Shown here: positions 25,028 to 33,851 of the stretch, one piece after another
Position numbering within the stretch: position 1 is the stretch's first letter
Layout of the letters: every line of letters begins with the position of its first letter
Source: Arthrobacter sp. fls2-241-R2A-200
GTDB taxonomy: Bacteria > Actinomycetota > Actinomycetes > Actinomycetales > Micrococcaceae
Assembly: GCF_030209745.1 (NCBI RefSeq)
Contig: NZ_JARVRJ010000004.1
Coordinates: 62,001 to 126,000, forward strand
Reading direction: 5' to 3'
Length of the DNA: 64,000 nt
The notes under the pieces: model-generated
Database searches by the model: none
The model's input: the letters and a program-made list of their open reading frames with translations, nothing else
Told to the model about the DNA's origin: nothing
Program-made: the position numbers and the translations under genes

Positions 25028-25062
25028 CCGGTGACCAGCACCCGCAGGGTGCCGGTCACCGG
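25028..25062 (-). terminator. hairpin terminator after the HD hydrolase gene
   Basis: CCGGTGACC and GCACCC pair with GGGTGC and GGTCACCGG, a 15-bp stem with one mismatch and a 3-base loop, about 50 bases past the stop. Confidence 0.7.
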
Positions 25063-25109
25063 TCGGTCATGAACCAGCTGCGATGCGTTCCGTCCCGGTC
25101 ATCCTGGTC

Positions 25110-26186
25110 TCAGCCATGGGGCTGTTCTCCTGCGTTTCCGGGTTGGGTCTGCCGACGTTCGGCGGCCCAGGGGAGGCGGGAGTCCTGGTCAGCGGAGCAC
25201 CAGAGCCCGCCAAGCGAGGCGCTGCGGTGGGTGTGGGGCAGGTGGTCCTCCCGGTCTCCGCACAGCCCGACGGGCAGACCGGCCGGGTCTCCAGTCAGCT
25301 CGGCGAAGCGCAGGCGGTACTCGAGCTCGGCAGCATCCGGGCTCCAGGCCTGGATCTCGATCCCGAAGGGCTGACCTGGAACCTCCCAGTCCCCCGCCGG
25401 CTCGCCCAGCAGCGCCGCGCGCTCGTCGAGCAGGATCCGCGAGTCGGCGTGCTTCACCTCGGCGGGCATGGCGGGGTCGATACTGAACTTCTGGGCGATG
25501 GCGACCATGACGCCGTCCTCGACGGCCCAGTACTCCGGCATGTGAAGCTTCAGCGGGCGGACCATGTCGCCCACGTATGCCTCTGTCGCGTCGTGCAGCA
25601 ACGCCCAGAGCGCATGCTCCGGGGCGACGAGTCGCGAGAGGAGTACGCAGTGCTCGGCGACGGACATGAACCGGCGGACGTGGCCGTTGTAGCGGCACTG
25701 CATGGACAGCGCGTGTGCGATGTCGGCGATGTCCACGTCCTCGGGCCGCGGGTCCAGCGGGTAGAACCGGCGACCCGTGTAGGTCTGCATCCAGTTGCCG
25801 CGCGGAACTACGGTCGTGGCGGGCCGGGCTCCGGCTGTGGCCATCCCTGCTCCGTGATGGCGAGTGACGCTCCTTGTCCCCCGGGCGGGGTCGAAGCTGG
25901 CCGGCAGCTCGCGGTCGAAGAGCTCCTCGAGCAGCGCGACGTCGGGGTCGACGGGTTCGTGCTCTGCGCTCTGGAGCCAGAGCACGCCGTAGCGTTCCCC
26001 GGTCTCGCGCAGCACGACGTCGTGCAGGCCGTCGTCGGTGTTGTCGATCGTGTAGTCCGTGTTCGGCCCGAGGGCCGGTGCGCGCAGCGGCTTCGTTCCG
26101 GGCCGCGCCTGCATGGCTTCCCTGGCCTCGGCGGTGAAGCGCACGCGCGCTCCGTCGGGCCAGGCCTGGTGCTTCGGGTCATTCAT
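25110..26186 (-). CDS. HD-domain nucleotidase (YfbR-like) with extra N-terminal domain
   Basis: 358 aa. Residues about 130-300 are a YfbR-type HD hydrolase: GRRFYPLDPRPEDVDIADIAHALS, then SVAEHC and LLHDATEAYVGDM supplying the His and Asp metal ligands. The first 125 residues are a separate strand-rich domain (VRFTAEAREAM..DYTIDNTDDGLHDVVLRE), often found on phage proteins. YfbR relatives dephosphorylate deoxynucleotides; phage versions reshape the dNTP pool. A DUF5664 dNTP pyrophosphohydrolase lies nearby. The start has AGGAGGA upstream. HD call firm; exact substrate unknown. Confidence 0.85.
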   Translation of the reverse strand: MNDPKHQAWPDGARVRFTAEAREAMQARPGTKPLRAPALGPNTDYTIDNTDDGLHDVVLRETGERYGVLWLQSAEHEPVDPDVALLEELFDRELPASFDPARGTRSVTRHHGAGMATAGARPATTVVPRGNWMQTYTGRRFYPLDPRPEDVDIADIAHALSMQCRYNGHVRRFMSVAEHCVLLSRLVAPEHALWALLHDATEAYVGDMVRPLKLHMPEYWAVEDGVMVAIAQKFSIDPAMPAEVKHADSRILLDERAALLGEPAGDWEVPGQPFGIEIQAWSPDAAELEYRLRFAELTGDPAGLPVGLCGDREDHLPHTHRSASLGGLWCSADQDSRLPWAAERRQTQPGNAGEQPHG

Positions 26187-26284
26187 GGATCAGTCCTCCT
26201 CGGGCCGGGTGGCACTGGGGTCGGGGTGGTGCGCCGCGGAGCGCCGGCGTGTGGCTGGCGCTCCGCGGCGTCGGAATGGGTTGG

Positions 26285-28153
26285 TCAGACCCGTTCGGAG
26301 ACCCACAGGTCGTTGAGGTCGTCCTGGATCTCCTCCTCGAGGGCGACGAGGATCGCCTCCTCGCCGGACACAGCCGAGATGAGGTCGTCCTGGACCTGCT
26401 GCTTCTCTGCCAGGACTCCGGGCATCCGCTCGTCCTGAGTGCCCTTGGTGATAATCCGGTGGATCACCACGGGCTTGGTCTGCCCCGTGCGGTAGAGACG
26501 GCCGTTGGTCTGCAGGTAGTGCTCGAGCGAGAACGGCAGCGTGTACCAGATCATCGTCGAGCCGCCGTCCTGCAGGTTCAGGCCGTGGCCGGCCGCCGCG
26601 GGGTGCAGCAGCATCACCTGGATCTGCTTGGCGTTCCACCGGCGGACCATCTCCCGCGAGCCGTCAAAGACCTGCGCGTCGATGCCCGCCTTCTTGAAGC
26701 GCGCCATCAGCTGCTCCAGGTCAGAGCGGAAGTGGTACGCGACCAGCACGGGGTCTCCCCCGCTGTTGCGCACCAGGTACTCGGCCATTTCGAGCTTCTT
26801 GTCGTGGATAACCTCGTACTGGCCCTTGGTCGCCGGGTCCTCCGGGTCGGCCGTGTAGAGCGTCCCCGAGGCGAACTGCATCAGTTTGCTGGTGAGGACC
26901 GCCTGGTTCTCGGCGACGATCGACTCAACGCTCTGGGTGAGCTTGCCGTCCTCGTCCTGGTAGGTCTTCACGACGTCGAGCACGAGGTCGCGCCTGAACT
27001 CCTTGTAGGCCTGCATGAGGTCCGGCGGGAGGGTGACGTTGGCGTCCTGGATCGTCAGGCCCGACAGGTTGAGGTTGGTGTTCTGCGCGCTCATCACCAG
27101 GTGCCTGATGGCCTCATGGATCTCGGCCTCGGCGTTCGGGGTCGGGATCCACTTCGCCGGGGTGGTGGTGCCAGGCACCATCTTCGGGATGAACCACCGG
27201 TTGCGGAACTCCGTGATGGTCGGGCCCAGGGCCTCGCCCTGGTCGAGCAGGTAGATCTGGCTCCACAGGTCGTGCAGCCCGTTCGGGCTCGGCGTGCCGG
27301 TCAGCTCGATGAGCCGCGTGATGGCCGGGCGGACCGCTTTCAAGGCCTTGAACCGGGCGCTGCTGTGGGACTTGAAGCCCTGCGACTCGTCGATGATTAC
27401 CGTCTGAAACGGCCAGATGAGGGTGTCCTGTCCGTTGATGGACTGGATCGGCATCTGGTCGACCAGGCCGTAGCGGCACTGCGCGCAGCCGTCGCCGCCG
27501 CAGCTGCGACAGTCGTGGCTCTCGCGCTCCAGCGCACCGCGGGTGACGAGCTCGCTGATCGCCTCCTTGACAGCGGTCTTGGTGGGGGCTTTGGTTCCGG
27601 ACTGCCCGGCAGCCAGCTGCAGGAAGTGTCCGATCAGCTGCTCCTGGGCCATTGGTCCGATCGTCTCGATGAGCCCGCGCAGCCGCACGGCCTCCGGTGA
27701 GATCCCGGCGGCGATGGCATCGCCGGTGGGCTCGCCGGTCAGCTGGAGCAGACGCGCACCCTGGGAGGGCTGGGTCAGCAACTCCTGGTTGACGAAGTAC
27801 ATCGTCGGCGGGTCGGAGAAGACTTCCCGAAAGCGTTCCAGGCGCTTCTCCTTGGGCAGCTTCCGGTCGTTCTCGTTGACGATGAGCGACTTGGTTCGGA
27901 TCGGGAATCCCCATTTGTCGATCTCGTCGAGCCAGGTCGAGCGTGCGATCGCGATCGGTGCGACGACGAGGATGTGGCCCATCGGCCGGACTGTCTGCAG
28001 GACGCTGAGGGTCGAAAGCGTCTTCCCGGCTCCGACACCAAGCCAGGCTCCGGCGAAGGGGCGGCTGACGAGGAAGTCGTGGATCTGCTGCTGGTAGGGC
28101 TTGAGCACGATGGGCGCGGGTGACGGCTGCGGTGGTGCGATGGTCGTGGTCAT
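26285..28153 (-). CDS. SNF2-type helicase/ATPase with inserted zinc cluster
   Basis: 622 aa. Walker A GVGAGKT at 39-45, motif Ia VVAPIAIARSTW, DEAH-box-like DESQ near 252, motif III ELTGTPSPN, then the helicase C domain with GLNLQDGGSTMIWY and the arginine-finger motif GRLYRTGQ. Between motifs Ia and II lies an unusual insertion of roughly 120 residues containing CRSCGGDGCAQC (about 213-224), a DnaJ-like zinc cluster. Phage SNF2 proteins are thought to remodel replication or recombination intermediates. The gene belongs to the replication cluster next to the HicA-like, DUF5664 and VRR-NUC genes. Confident on family. Confidence 0.88.
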   Translation of the reverse strand: MTTTIAPPQPSPAPIVLKPYQQQIHDFLVSRPFAGAWLGVGAGKTLSTLSVLQTVRPMGHILVVAPIAIARSTWLDEIDKWGFPIRTKSLIVNENDRKLPKEKRLERFREVFSDPPTMYFVNQELLTQPSQGARLLQLTGEPTGDAIAAGISPEAVRLRGLIETIGPMAQEQLIGHFLQLAAGQSGTKAPTKTAVKEAISELVTRGALERESHDCRSCGGDGCAQCRYGLVDQMPIQSINGQDTLIWPFQTVIIDESQGFKSHSSARFKALKAVRPAITRLIELTGTPSPNGLHDLWSQIYLLDQGEALGPTITEFRNRWFIPKMVPGTTTPAKWIPTPNAEAEIHEAIRHLVMSAQNTNLNLSGLTIQDANVTLPPDLMQAYKEFRRDLVLDVVKTYQDEDGKLTQSVESIVAENQAVLTSKLMQFASGTLYTADPEDPATKGQYEVIHDKKLEMAEYLVRNSGGDPVLVAYHFRSDLEQLMARFKKAGIDAQVFDGSREMVRRWNAKQIQVMLLHPAAAGHGLNLQDGGSTMIWYTLPFSLEHYLQTNGRLYRTGQTKPVVIHRIITKGTQDERMPGVLAEKQQVQDDLISAVSGEEAILVALEEEIQDDLNDLWVSERV

Positions 28154-28192
28154 GGTGTGCGGCCTCCTCTCGTGGGTTGTCGGTAGTCGGGA

Positions 28193-29023
28193 TCAGGCAT
28201 GGAATGCCTCGCGGATAAGGCCCATGCGGACCTCGGCGTCATCGGCCCGGCGTGTCTGGGCGGCGAGCTCTGCCTCCAGCCCGACGATCCTGCGCTGCAG
28301 GGCGGTGACACGCGGGTCTTCACCCAGTGCGGTGCGTACGCGCTCAAGCACCGCTTCGGCAGAGGCATCCCCGACGGCCGAATCGGGTATGCGTGTCGCA
28401 AGCGGCAGATCTTCCTTGGCCTCGGCGGTCATGTCGTCCTCTGCTTCCTGCCCGGGCTCGGGCGCGATCATCAGGTGTCCCCGGCGGCGGGTGGGCCGGG
28501 CCGTCGCGGGCCCCGGCTGGTCTTGTTCCGGTGCATCGGGCTGTGCGGGCGCGTCGACGGGCACGGCCTGGAAGGCCGGCTCCCCGGCCCCGTCGAACGA
28601 GACCTCGATGAGCTGGTCCGCAGGCAGGCCCTCGGGCTGGGCGTCGAACCAGCGGGAGAAGGCGGCTGGGTGCTCAACGAAGGCCACCGCGACGGTCATC
28701 TGCCGTTTCCCGCGTGGCCTGCGGTCTGCGGCGGATACTGCATGGTCGGCCCGGTGCCCGCCGAGCAGCCGTTTCATGTCGGCACGGGCGTTCTGCGCCG
28801 TGCGGTTGGGTGAGGTCATGTTGCGCGGCACCGAGACGGATCCGCCGGCGTTGTTGCGCAGAATGGCGTGGCCCCGGGACGAGACACGCCCAACGCAGCC
28901 GGCCCGCATCGCTTCGAGCACGAGCTCCGTGGCCTCGCGATCGAAGGTGCCCAGGTCGGCCCGGGTGAGCTGGCGGAAGGCCGAGGTTGCCTGGCCGTTG
29001 CCCTTGGTGACGCGGCCGCTCAT
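28193..29023 (-). CDS. hypothetical protein with HicA-like N-terminus, 276 aa
   Basis: Residues about 28-90 (LVLEAMRAGCVGRVSSRGHAIL..VSVPRNMTSPNRTAQNARADMKRLL) resemble the small HicA/dsRBD-like fold, which carries a G-x-H motif before a strand pair. The middle (about 110-215) is Pro/Ala/Asp-rich. The C-terminal 50 residues form a coiled coil (VTALQRRIVGLEAELAAQTRR). No HicB partner is adjacent, so a toxin role is unlikely; an RNA- or DNA-binding accessory factor fits better. It overlaps the DUF5664 gene by four bases. The HicA-like reading is tentative. Confidence 0.5.
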   Translation of the reverse strand: MSGRVTKGNGQATSAFRQLTRADLGTFDREATELVLEAMRAGCVGRVSSRGHAILRNNAGGSVSVPRNMTSPNRTAQNARADMKRLLGGHRADHAVSAADRRPRGKRQMTVAVAFVEHPAAFSRWFDAQPEGLPADQLIEVSFDGAGEPAFQAVPVDAPAQPDAPEQDQPGPATARPTRRRGHLMIAPEPGQEAEDDMTAEAKEDLPLATRIPDSAVGDASAEAVLERVRTALGEDPRVTALQRRIVGLEAELAAQTRRADDAEVRMGLIREAFHA

Positions 29024-29439
29024 CGGGCGGCCTCCGGGGTTCCGGCGTCACCGCGGGCGATCACCGTCCGGGTGCTTTCCGCGGCCAGGAGGTTGAACAC
29101 CACGGCAGCCGCGTGGTCCTCATCGTCTTCGCGGCACATCCACTGCATGAAGTGGCGGAAGGCGCTGGCGCGGAACTCCTCCATCTCTGCGGCAGTGCTG
29201 GCCTGCTCCCAGTCGCGCGAGTCGTACTTGCGCGCTCCACGCTCCACGAGCGCGGCCGTCCTTGTGAGCAGCTGGTCCTGGTAGGGCACCTGAAGGGGTA
29301 CGAGCAGGTCGAAGCGGGGCTGGCCTGTCTTCACCTCGCGCTGCATGCCGGAGGCGGTGACCCTGCGTGATCCCGAGTCTTTCGTTTCGTAGTCGCGGGC
29401 GGTTGTCTCCGGGCCCGCGGCCGTGGCTGTTGCGGTCAT
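29020..29439 (-). CDS. DUF5664-type dATP/dGTP pyrophosphohydrolase
   Basis: 139 aa. It matches the DUF5664 layout: ETKDSGSRR, then KTGQPRFDLLVP, LLTRTAALVERGARKY and SAFRHFMQWM..EDDEDHAAAVVFNLLA with its conserved acidic/His pattern. Members are phage MazG-like enzymes that hydrolyse dATP/dGTP to monophosphates, and one branch (MazZ) works in 2-aminoadenine phages. No purZ-like gene is visible here, so ordinary dNTP-pool control is the safer reading. Coupled by ATGA overlaps to both neighbours. Confidence 0.8.
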   Translation of the reverse strand: MTATATAAGPETTARDYETKDSGSRRVTASGMQREVKTGQPRFDLLVPLQVPYQDQLLTRTAALVERGARKYDSRDWEQASTAAEMEEFRASAFRHFMQWMCREDDEDHAAAVVFNLLAAESTRTVIARGDAGTPEAAR

Positions 29440-29765
29440 GATGCTGCTTTCTGCTGGCTCTCGATCCGGCGGTAACCGAGCACGTGGGTGATGAAGGCGT
29501 CGACGGCCTGCTCGTCATCCACGACGTGGATCTCGGCACCGAAACGGCGCATCTTGGCGTGCATGACGTGCTGGCGCTTCTCGAGGTCTCCGCCGGGTCG
29601 CTTGACCTCGACGAAGACCGTGCCGGTGGGCGTGAGGACGATTCGGTCGGGGACGCCCCCGCGGGCCGGGGACACAAACTTCAGGCAGAACAGACCGTGC
29701 CGGCGGCACTGCGTGAGCAGGTACTGCTCGACGGCCTTCTCCCGCTGGTTCTTCTTCCTCGGCAT
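29436..29765 (-). CDS. VRR-NUC domain nuclease
   Basis: 109 aa, the whole protein being one VRR-NUC domain: basic start, GGVPDRI at 36-42, and FVEVK with Glu53 and Lys55 as the PD-(D/E)XK active site, then EKRQHVMHAKMRRFG. Stand-alone VRR-NUC proteins are common in phages beside SNF2 helicases and act as Holliday-junction or flap endonucleases. The SNF2 gene lies two genes downstream, supporting a joint recombination role. Confident. Confidence 0.88.
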   Translation of the reverse strand: MPRKKNQREKAVEQYLLTQCRRHGLFCLKFVSPARGGVPDRIVLTPTGTVFVEVKRPGGDLEKRQHVMHAKMRRFGAEIHVVDDEQAVDAFITHVLGYRRIESQQKAAS

Positions 29766-29771
29766 GGGGGC

Positions 29772-30221
29772 TCAGTCCTCGTCGGTCCCGGCAGCGTCGG
29801 AGGCGTCGCCGTCAAGGAAGTGCCCGAAGCCGACGATGTCCTCGTCGTCGATGTAGGCAGCGATGGCGTCCGGGTCGTAGACGAAGCTCGGGTCGTCAGG
29901 GTCGACCACGACCCAGCGCTTGGCCGCATTGCCGTAGTTGGAGAAGCCGTCGATGTCGGCGACGGTCACCAGGCCCTGGTGGGCGAGCTCCTTGAGCCGG
30001 GTGCGGATGCCGGAGTCCGAGGAGCGCGGCACCTCGCCGAGGCTGGTGACGACGCGGTCGTGGTAAGCGGCGATGAGCTCGTCGTGGGTGAGCGGGCCCT
30101 TCTCGCGGACGATGTCGAGCACGATGGGACGGACGCGGGATGCGCCGAGCGCGGCCTTCACGGCGGCGGCGTAGGAGGTCTCCGGGTCAGTGGAGCGGAC
30201 AGGGAGTGTTGACTGGGACAT
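29772..30221 (-). CDS. winged-helix DNA-binding protein
   Basis: 149 aa. Residues about 25-100 form a winged helix: VRPIVLDIVREKGPLTHDELIAAYHDR then SGIRTRLKELAHQGLVTVAD. The opening RSTDPETSYAAA is common in phage HTH proteins. The C-terminal third is acidic and probably flexible. It heads the operon through VRR-NUC, DUF5664 and SNF2, directly behind a GACCATTC-type promoter, so it may regulate that operon. Family moderate, role inferred. Confidence 0.7.
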   Translation of the reverse strand: MSQSTLPVRSTDPETSYAAAVKAALGASRVRPIVLDIVREKGPLTHDELIAAYHDRVVTSLGEVPRSSDSGIRTRLKELAHQGLVTVADIDGFSNYGNAAKRWVVVDPDDPSFVYDPDAIAAYIDDEDIVGFGHFLDGDASDAAGTDED

Positions 30222-30304
30222 GATGGCCTCTCGTGGTCGTGTCGCGTCGAGTCCGAATTGCCTTTCTTACTCAATTATGACTCGAAGTGAATGATCTGTG
30301 CGGA

Positions 30305-30319
30305 ACCATTCGCAATGGT
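30305..30319. promoter_or_regulatory. ACCATT-CGC-AATGGT palindrome in promoter region
   Basis: A 15-base palindrome of the GACCATTCGA family in the gap between the polymerase terminator and the winged-helix operon. It lies near AT-rich sequence and so probably overlaps the promoter. Confidence 0.5.
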
Positions 30320-30335
30320 GCGCAGAGTTGAACAA

Positions 30336-30360
30336 GGGGGCCGCGGCGTGCGCGGCCCCC
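30336..30360 (-). terminator. terminator of the DNA polymerase gene
   Basis: GGGGGCCGC / GCGGCCCCC, a 9-bp stem with a 7-base loop, followed on the minus strand by TTGTT. It starts 25 bases past the polymerase stop. Confidence 0.75.
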
Positions 30361-30384
30361 TTGTGCGGGTTGTGGTGGATCGGC

Positions 30385-33300
30385 TCAGACGGCCTCGTTC
30401 ATCCAGTTCTTGGTGAACGTCTCCTCGAGCATCCGGACGTAGGTGTCCAGGTCCAGCGAGGCGATGAGCCGCTCGATCCGGTCGGCCGGCAGCTGGTGCA
30501 GGTCGTCGTTGACGACGACCATCGACCAGGTTGGGTCGATGGCGTTAATACGCCGCACCACGACGTCCTGGTCGTCTGGGAGCACGGCGAGCCCGTCCGA
30601 CATGCTGGCCTCGGCGCGGGAGCGGGCCCAGCCGTGATGGCGCAGCACCTCCAGCGCGACCGGGTCGCGCTTGGTCCGGCCGATGTCCTCCTCGCGGCGC
30701 TTGGCCTGGCTGGCCGCGGTGACCTTCCAGGCACCGGCGTTGAGCAGGCTCCGGGCGTTCTCGGTGCCCTCGCGGACGATGAACACCCGGTTGACCATCT
30801 GCAGCACCTGTGGGTCGCGGACGTTGGTCACGTGACCCTGCTCGCTGAACTTCACACCCACGGCGGGGTCGATGGGCGCAGCCGAGAAGGGGTAGGTGAT
30901 CGAGCCGCGGGAGGCCGCGATGACGTTCTGGAACAACAGGAGCGACCGGATCGGGTCGTCCTCCAGGACCGCCTCCTCGATCACCTTCCGGCCCAGCATC
31001 AGGTCGAAGGGCTCCGCGATCGCCGACTCCCCCCTGCTCGCCACCGTCTGCAGGTAGCGGGCCAGGGCGAAGTCGATCACGGCCGGGTGGGCCAGCGACT
31101 TCGTCGGAGTCGGGCCCGCGTGGCAGGCCAGCGTGCCGCCACCGGCGGCGATGATCGGACTGTCTGCCACGGACCGCCCCGGTTCCGGGGCCTCCAGCTC
31201 CAGGCGGTTGTTCGAGTCCTTGCTGATGAGGAACATCAGCTCAGGTTCGATGTCGACGCCGATGGCCTCCTGCTGCTCGGCGAGCACCCGGTTGTTGGTC
31301 GCTTCGTCGAATCCGTTCTCGCCGCCGACGACCGAGTAGAGGCCGTCGGTGTTGGTGGAGATGATCCGCGCCCCGGCCAGCGTCTGGGCCTGTCCGATCC
31401 GCCAGCTGAACAGCTGGCCAAGGATGCGCATCGAGATGATGCGGTTGTTCATCCGGATCGGCGTCCGGTGACTTGCGTCGCCTGCGCCCGAGGCCGAGTT
31501 GAGGATCAGCTTCGTGCCGTTGCGCAGCACGCCGAGCCCGGCGATCTGAGCCTTCATCCGCGCAGCTTCAGGGCTGTCGCCCGGAAGCTGCGCCAGCTGC
31601 TTCTTCAGCCCCTTGATCTCCTTGCCGTAGCGCTCTTTGTCGAAGAAGATCTTCGCGTAGCGGTCCTCACCCAGCTCGGGGTTCCAGAACGCCCGCATGT
31701 TGCGCAGCAGGTTCGGGTAGTAGCTGGTGAAGTCCTCGTGGATCACCAGGCCAGCCGAGGTACGTGCGAACTTCGGGTGCAACTTGTCGGAGCCGTCTTC
31801 CTTGGCGATGAACAGCTCCGGCTTCTTCTTGGCCGGCTCATCGCGGTAGGCGGCATTGGTGGCCGTGCTGTTGGCGAGTACCACCTTGCCTTCCAGGACA
31901 CCGCCGTCGGGCAGGACGACGTTCAGCGCCTCCGCCTCGGGCCGCTGGGTGGTCAACAGGTCCGCCGGGTCAGGCACCTGGGCCTGGGCGCGGGCGAGCT
32001 GCCCGGCCTGGTCAGGGTCGTCCTTCTTCGGCTTGCGGTACTTGACCTTCTCCGGGTCCGAACCCAGCAGGACCAGCCGCTTGTCGACGAAGGTGCCGTC
32101 GGGCAGGCGGAGCATGGCGTGCTGACGCTTGGCCTCGGCCACGAAGTCCTTTGCGTCCGGGAAGGCCTGCGCTGCCCGGATGAGCATCATGGTCTGATCG
32201 TTGTGCTCGACCTTCTCGGCGTTGAACACCGACAGGTCGGCTTCGGCCCCATGGATGCCGCCGGTGGAGAACGTGGCGAAGCAGGACGACGGCGAGGCGT
32301 CCGCCCGGAAATACGGCACGTTGTTCGGGGTCTTGGGCACATCGCGCAGAGACCGGGCCGGAAGGCTGAACTTGTCGCGGTACTCCTCGGAGTCGTTGAA
32401 GTTCTGCCCCTCGATCGAGCGGTAGTACGCCACGACTTGCAGGAACTGCCGGTGGGCCTCGCGCTGGGCTGCAGTCACTTCGGAGTGGGTGGCCGGGTCG
32501 GGCGCGACGTTCTCCTCGAAGAAGCGCACACACTCGTCGAGCACGTTGACCGGCTCGATCCCGCGTTCTTTAGCGACCTCGGGGTGCGGATATACGAAGG
32601 ACACCGCCTCGATGTCATCCAGTGAGGCGTAGGGTGCGAGGATGCGGCCCACGAACTTTGCCGATGAGGAGTCGACTGCCAGCCGGTCCTTGCGCACCGC
32701 ACCGTTATTGGTGAACACCGTTTCGGTGAACTGGGCGAGCAGAGCGGCCTTGAGATCGAAGTTGCTCGCGTACGCCGGGTGCCGGAACAGCTGGGCCAGA
32801 CCAAGGCAGTCCGAGACGTTGTAGGCCAGCAGCTCATAGAGATCCTCTACCGCCTCGATGCTCGTGTCATGGCTGAGCTTCTCGGATTCCTTGATCTGGC
32901 GGCCGAGCATCCCGAGCAGGCGCTTGAGGCTGACCTTGGACTGCAGTTCGTTCAGCCGGGCCACGTCCAGGTGCCGGCCCGAGTGAAGCATGGCGCGGCG
33001 GATCTTCGCAGCCGCCCCGTCCCAGCCGAGGTAGCCAGGCATGTACTCGATGTGCTGGGACGAGAAGAGCTGGTCGTTGTGGTCGCGCAGAGTACGGGCC
33101 GTGGTCGGCTGAAACGGCCGACCGCTGCCCGGGGCCGGAAACGCCTCGTTGAGGTAGAGCGCGACCATAGTCGTGTCATAGTTCATTGAGTTGTAGCCAG
33201 CAAGGAACGGATGCACTGCCGGGTCGTACTCGGGGTCTGTGTCGCAGACCGGACGCAGCGCCGCGGGGTACCCGCCTGGGTCGGAGTGGTTGCACACCTG

Positions 33301-33609
33301 GTCGGCGTTCGAGAGGCCCATCAGTTCGGCGAGCCGGAGGCTGCCCCGTTCGCCGCCGAGGTTCCAAAGCTGGACGCTGACCGCGGGCAGCCCCGGGTTG
33401 GAGCGGATCACGGTGTCGTAGAGGGCTTGGGGGTCGACGGAGGCGACCAGCGCCGGGTCGTCGGCCAGGAAGAAGATCTCCAGGTCGTGGACGGCGCGGC
33501 CCGGCCGCGGGGTGTAGGCGCACAGCGTGAAGACGTTCGACAGCGATTCGATGTCGTAGAACGTGAAGAGCGCGGTCTCAGCTGTGACGGGGGTGCGCTG
33601 GGTGGTCAT
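30385..33609 (-). CDS. family B DNA polymerase, phage/plasmid type
   Basis: 1074 aa. Exonuclease motifs: DIE at 19-21, GYNSMNYD near 140 and YNVSDC near 263. Polymerase motif A DFTSYYP near 628, motif B KLILNSASG near 703, and motif C STNTDGLY near 753, where the usual YGDTDS is changed as in several phage polymerases. Long insertions separate exonuclease and palm domains. It would copy the element with 3'-5' proofreading. Start: ATG at 33609 with GAAAGG; an upstream in-frame start at 33642 adds 11 residues. It is followed by its own terminator and transcribed with the primase-helicase upstream. Confident. Confidence 0.93.
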   Translation of the reverse strand: MTTQRTPVTAETALFTFYDIESLSNVFTLCAYTPRPGRAVHDLEIFFLADDPALVASVDPQALYDTVIRSNPGLPAVSVQLWNLGGERGSLRLAELMGLSNADQVCNHSDPGGYPAALRPVCDTDPEYDPAVHPFLAGYNSMNYDTTMVALYLNEAFPAPGSGRPFQPTTARTLRDHNDQLFSSQHIEYMPGYLGWDGAAAKIRRAMLHSGRHLDVARLNELQSKVSLKRLLGMLGRQIKESEKLSHDTSIEAVEDLYELLAYNVSDCLGLAQLFRHPAYASNFDLKAALLAQFTETVFTNNGAVRKDRLAVDSSSAKFVGRILAPYASLDDIEAVSFVYPHPEVAKERGIEPVNVLDECVRFFEENVAPDPATHSEVTAAQREAHRQFLQVVAYYRSIEGQNFNDSEEYRDKFSLPARSLRDVPKTPNNVPYFRADASPSSCFATFSTGGIHGAEADLSVFNAEKVEHNDQTMMLIRAAQAFPDAKDFVAEAKRQHAMLRLPDGTFVDKRLVLLGSDPEKVKYRKPKKDDPDQAGQLARAQAQVPDPADLLTTQRPEAEALNVVLPDGGVLEGKVVLANSTATNAAYRDEPAKKKPELFIAKEDGSDKLHPKFARTSAGLVIHEDFTSYYPNLLRNMRAFWNPELGEDRYAKIFFDKERYGKEIKGLKKQLAQLPGDSPEAARMKAQIAGLGVLRNGTKLILNSASGAGDASHRTPIRMNNRIISMRILGQLFSWRIGQAQTLAGARIISTNTDGLYSVVGGENGFDEATNNRVLAEQQEAIGVDIEPELMFLISKDSNNRLELEAPEPGRSVADSPIIAAGGGTLACHAGPTPTKSLAHPAVIDFALARYLQTVASRGESAIAEPFDLMLGRKVIEEAVLEDDPIRSLLLFQNVIAASRGSITYPFSAAPIDPAVGVKFSEQGHVTNVRDPQVLQMVNRVFIVREGTENARSLLNAGAWKVTAASQAKRREEDIGRTKRDPVALEVLRHHGWARSRAEASMSDGLAVLPDDQDVVVRRINAIDPTWSMVVVNDDLHQLPADRIERLIASLDLDTYVRMLEETFTKNWMNEAV

Positions 33610-33851
33610 GGGTCTGGCCTTTCGGTCGTCACCGGCCGTCACGGCCGGGGTATGCAGTTATCTGGTCGGGGTGCCGGCTGCTGCCGCGGATGGCCTTAGG
33701 CGGCGCTTCTTCCTTGTGACGGGCGCGGGGACCGGCCGGGCACCGCGGACCCATCGACCTCCCACCAGGGAGTAGCCGAAGTGCTCACGCTGGCCGATGC
33801 AGTCGGCGCATTCCTTTCCGGGTGAGACTCCCTCTCCTGCACATCCGTCCT
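33610..33851. other. 242-base gap with an unstarted Cys-containing frame
   Basis: The minus strand holds an open stretch with protein-like sequence (KECADCIGQREHFGYSLVGGRWV) ending at about 33657, but no ATG, GTG or TTG precedes it in frame. It may be a broken small zinc protein or chance; not called as a gene. Confidence 0.3.

Noticed and set aside
28193..29023. A HicAB toxin-antitoxin pair
   Set aside because: No HicB-like gene is adjacent and the putative HicA part is fused to long unrelated regions.
25110..33609. A 2-aminoadenine (Z-genome) pathway from the HD, DUF5664 and polymerase genes
   Set aside because: No adenylosuccinate-synthetase-like purZ gene is in the window, and the polymerase is family B with normal motifs; both hydrolases have common non-Z relatives.
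33657..33851. A small Cys-containing protein between polymerase and the 78-aa gene
   Set aside because: The protein-like frame has no usable start codon; kept only as a note.
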